A DNA stretch of 5,679 nt from Paracoccaceae bacterium (GTDB lineage: Bacteria; Pseudomonadota; Alphaproteobacteria; Rhodobacterales; Rhodobacteraceae). The DNA is taken from assembly GCA_023134935.1 (NCBI GenBank), contig JAGLUD010000199.1, positions 1 to 5,679 of the forward strand. Direction: 5' to 3'. Below the pieces are notes generated by a model that was not told the origin of the DNA, searched no databases, and worked only from the letters and a program-made list of their open reading frames with translations. Shown here in pieces: positions 5,466 through 5,679 of this stretch. The position numbers were made by a program, and so were the translations under genes. Each line of letters opens with the position of its first letter. Position 1 is the first letter of the stretch.

Positions 5466-5679
5466 ATGAAATTATCACTATTGGCAGGCTCTGCTTTAAT
5501 TTTGTCATCACACGCGGCACTTGCCGGGAATGTAATTATCGAGAATGAATTTGTTCGCGCAGGACTGAACGAATTAACTGGGACACTGGGATCCGGCGGA
5601 AATACCAGACCCGGACTACAGTATGATTCCACCGGAATGGGTGACTTCCCAACTGATGGCGAACAAGGAGATTACTTAA
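5466..5679 (+). CDS. Exported protein of unknown family, N-terminal part (3' end outside window)
   Basis: The ATG at 5466 is preceded by GGAA (5456-5459) with a six-base spacing, and the frame stays open to the window end (71 residues). Residues 1-20 (MKLSLLAGSALILSSHAALA) are a clear Sec signal peptide with an A-L-A cleavage site before GNV. The mature start, NVIIENEFVRAGLNELTGTL, then GSGGNTRPG and LQYDSTGMGDF, is rich in Gly, Asn and Asp and has no cysteine. It reads like the beginning of a large secreted or surface protein, but I cannot name a family. It is divergent from the adhesin gene and separated from it by 277 bases, so the two may share regulation. No domain can be assigned from this length. 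Confidence 0.8.
   Translation, partial: MKLSLLAGSALILSSHAALAGNVIIENEFVRAGLNELTGTLGSGGNTRPGLQYDSTGMGDFPTDGEQGDYL

Noticed and set aside
5351..5632. 93-codon minus-strand frame over the divergent region
   Set aside because: It overlaps the promoter region and the start of the exported-protein gene, which has a signal peptide and ribosome site.

Overview
The window looks like a chromosomal piece of a denitrifying alphaproteobacterium, probably marine or aquatic. The denitrification evidence is direct: positions 1-735 are the C-terminal half of the d1-haem domain of cytochrome cd1 nitrite reductase (NirS), with both catalytic histidines present. The alphaproteobacterial assignment is weaker. It rests on a tRNA-Met(CAT) 3' fragment that resembles the alphaproteobacterial form as I remember it, and on the overall look of the proteins. 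I cannot name a genus.

Layout. (1) 1-735, + strand: 3' end of nirS. (2) 735-780: two back-to-back inverted repeats between nirS and the next gene. (3) 812-1333, + strand: a small exported protein of 173 residues that resembles a short internal piece of a d1-type beta-propeller (NirF/NirN-like), preceded by its own signal peptide and ribosome binding site. (4) 1334-1711: a non-coding gap between convergent genes. It holds the 3' half of a tRNA-Met on the minus strand, ending in the anticodon loop (possible integration scar), and a perfect 14-bp palindrome. (5) 1712-5188, - strand: a 1158-residue surface protein with a signal peptide, an unrecognised N-terminal domain, one Ig-like domain, two BIG-1 (invasin-type) repeats, three 105-residue cadherin-like repeats, a cysteine-paired linker and a C-terminal autotransporter barrel. 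(6) 5189-5465: a divergent control region containing four CACAA motifs spaced exactly 10 bp apart, a consensus -35 hexamer overlapping the last of them, two inverted repeats and a weak FNR-like site. (7) 5466-5679, + strand: the start of another exported protein of unknown family, running off the window.

The window joins two unrelated functions. The left third is periplasmic nitrite respiration: NirS reduces nitrite to nitric oxide, and the small d1-like protein may be a relic or a helper. None of the usual haem d1 assembly genes (nirE, nirC, a full nirF, nirD/L/G/H, nirJ, nirN) follows nirS here. The right two thirds are cell-surface biology: a modular adhesin and a second exported protein transcribed away from each other from a shared promoter region. 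The tRNA fragment lies at the boundary between the two halves, which is where a genomic-island edge would be expected.

The most interesting signals are the 10-bp phased CACAA array, the adhesin's mix of invasin-type and cadherin-type repeats on a C-terminal barrel, the nearly identical 72-bp segments inside that gene, the miniature d1-propeller gene beside nirS, and the tRNA scar. Nothing here proves a wholly new system.
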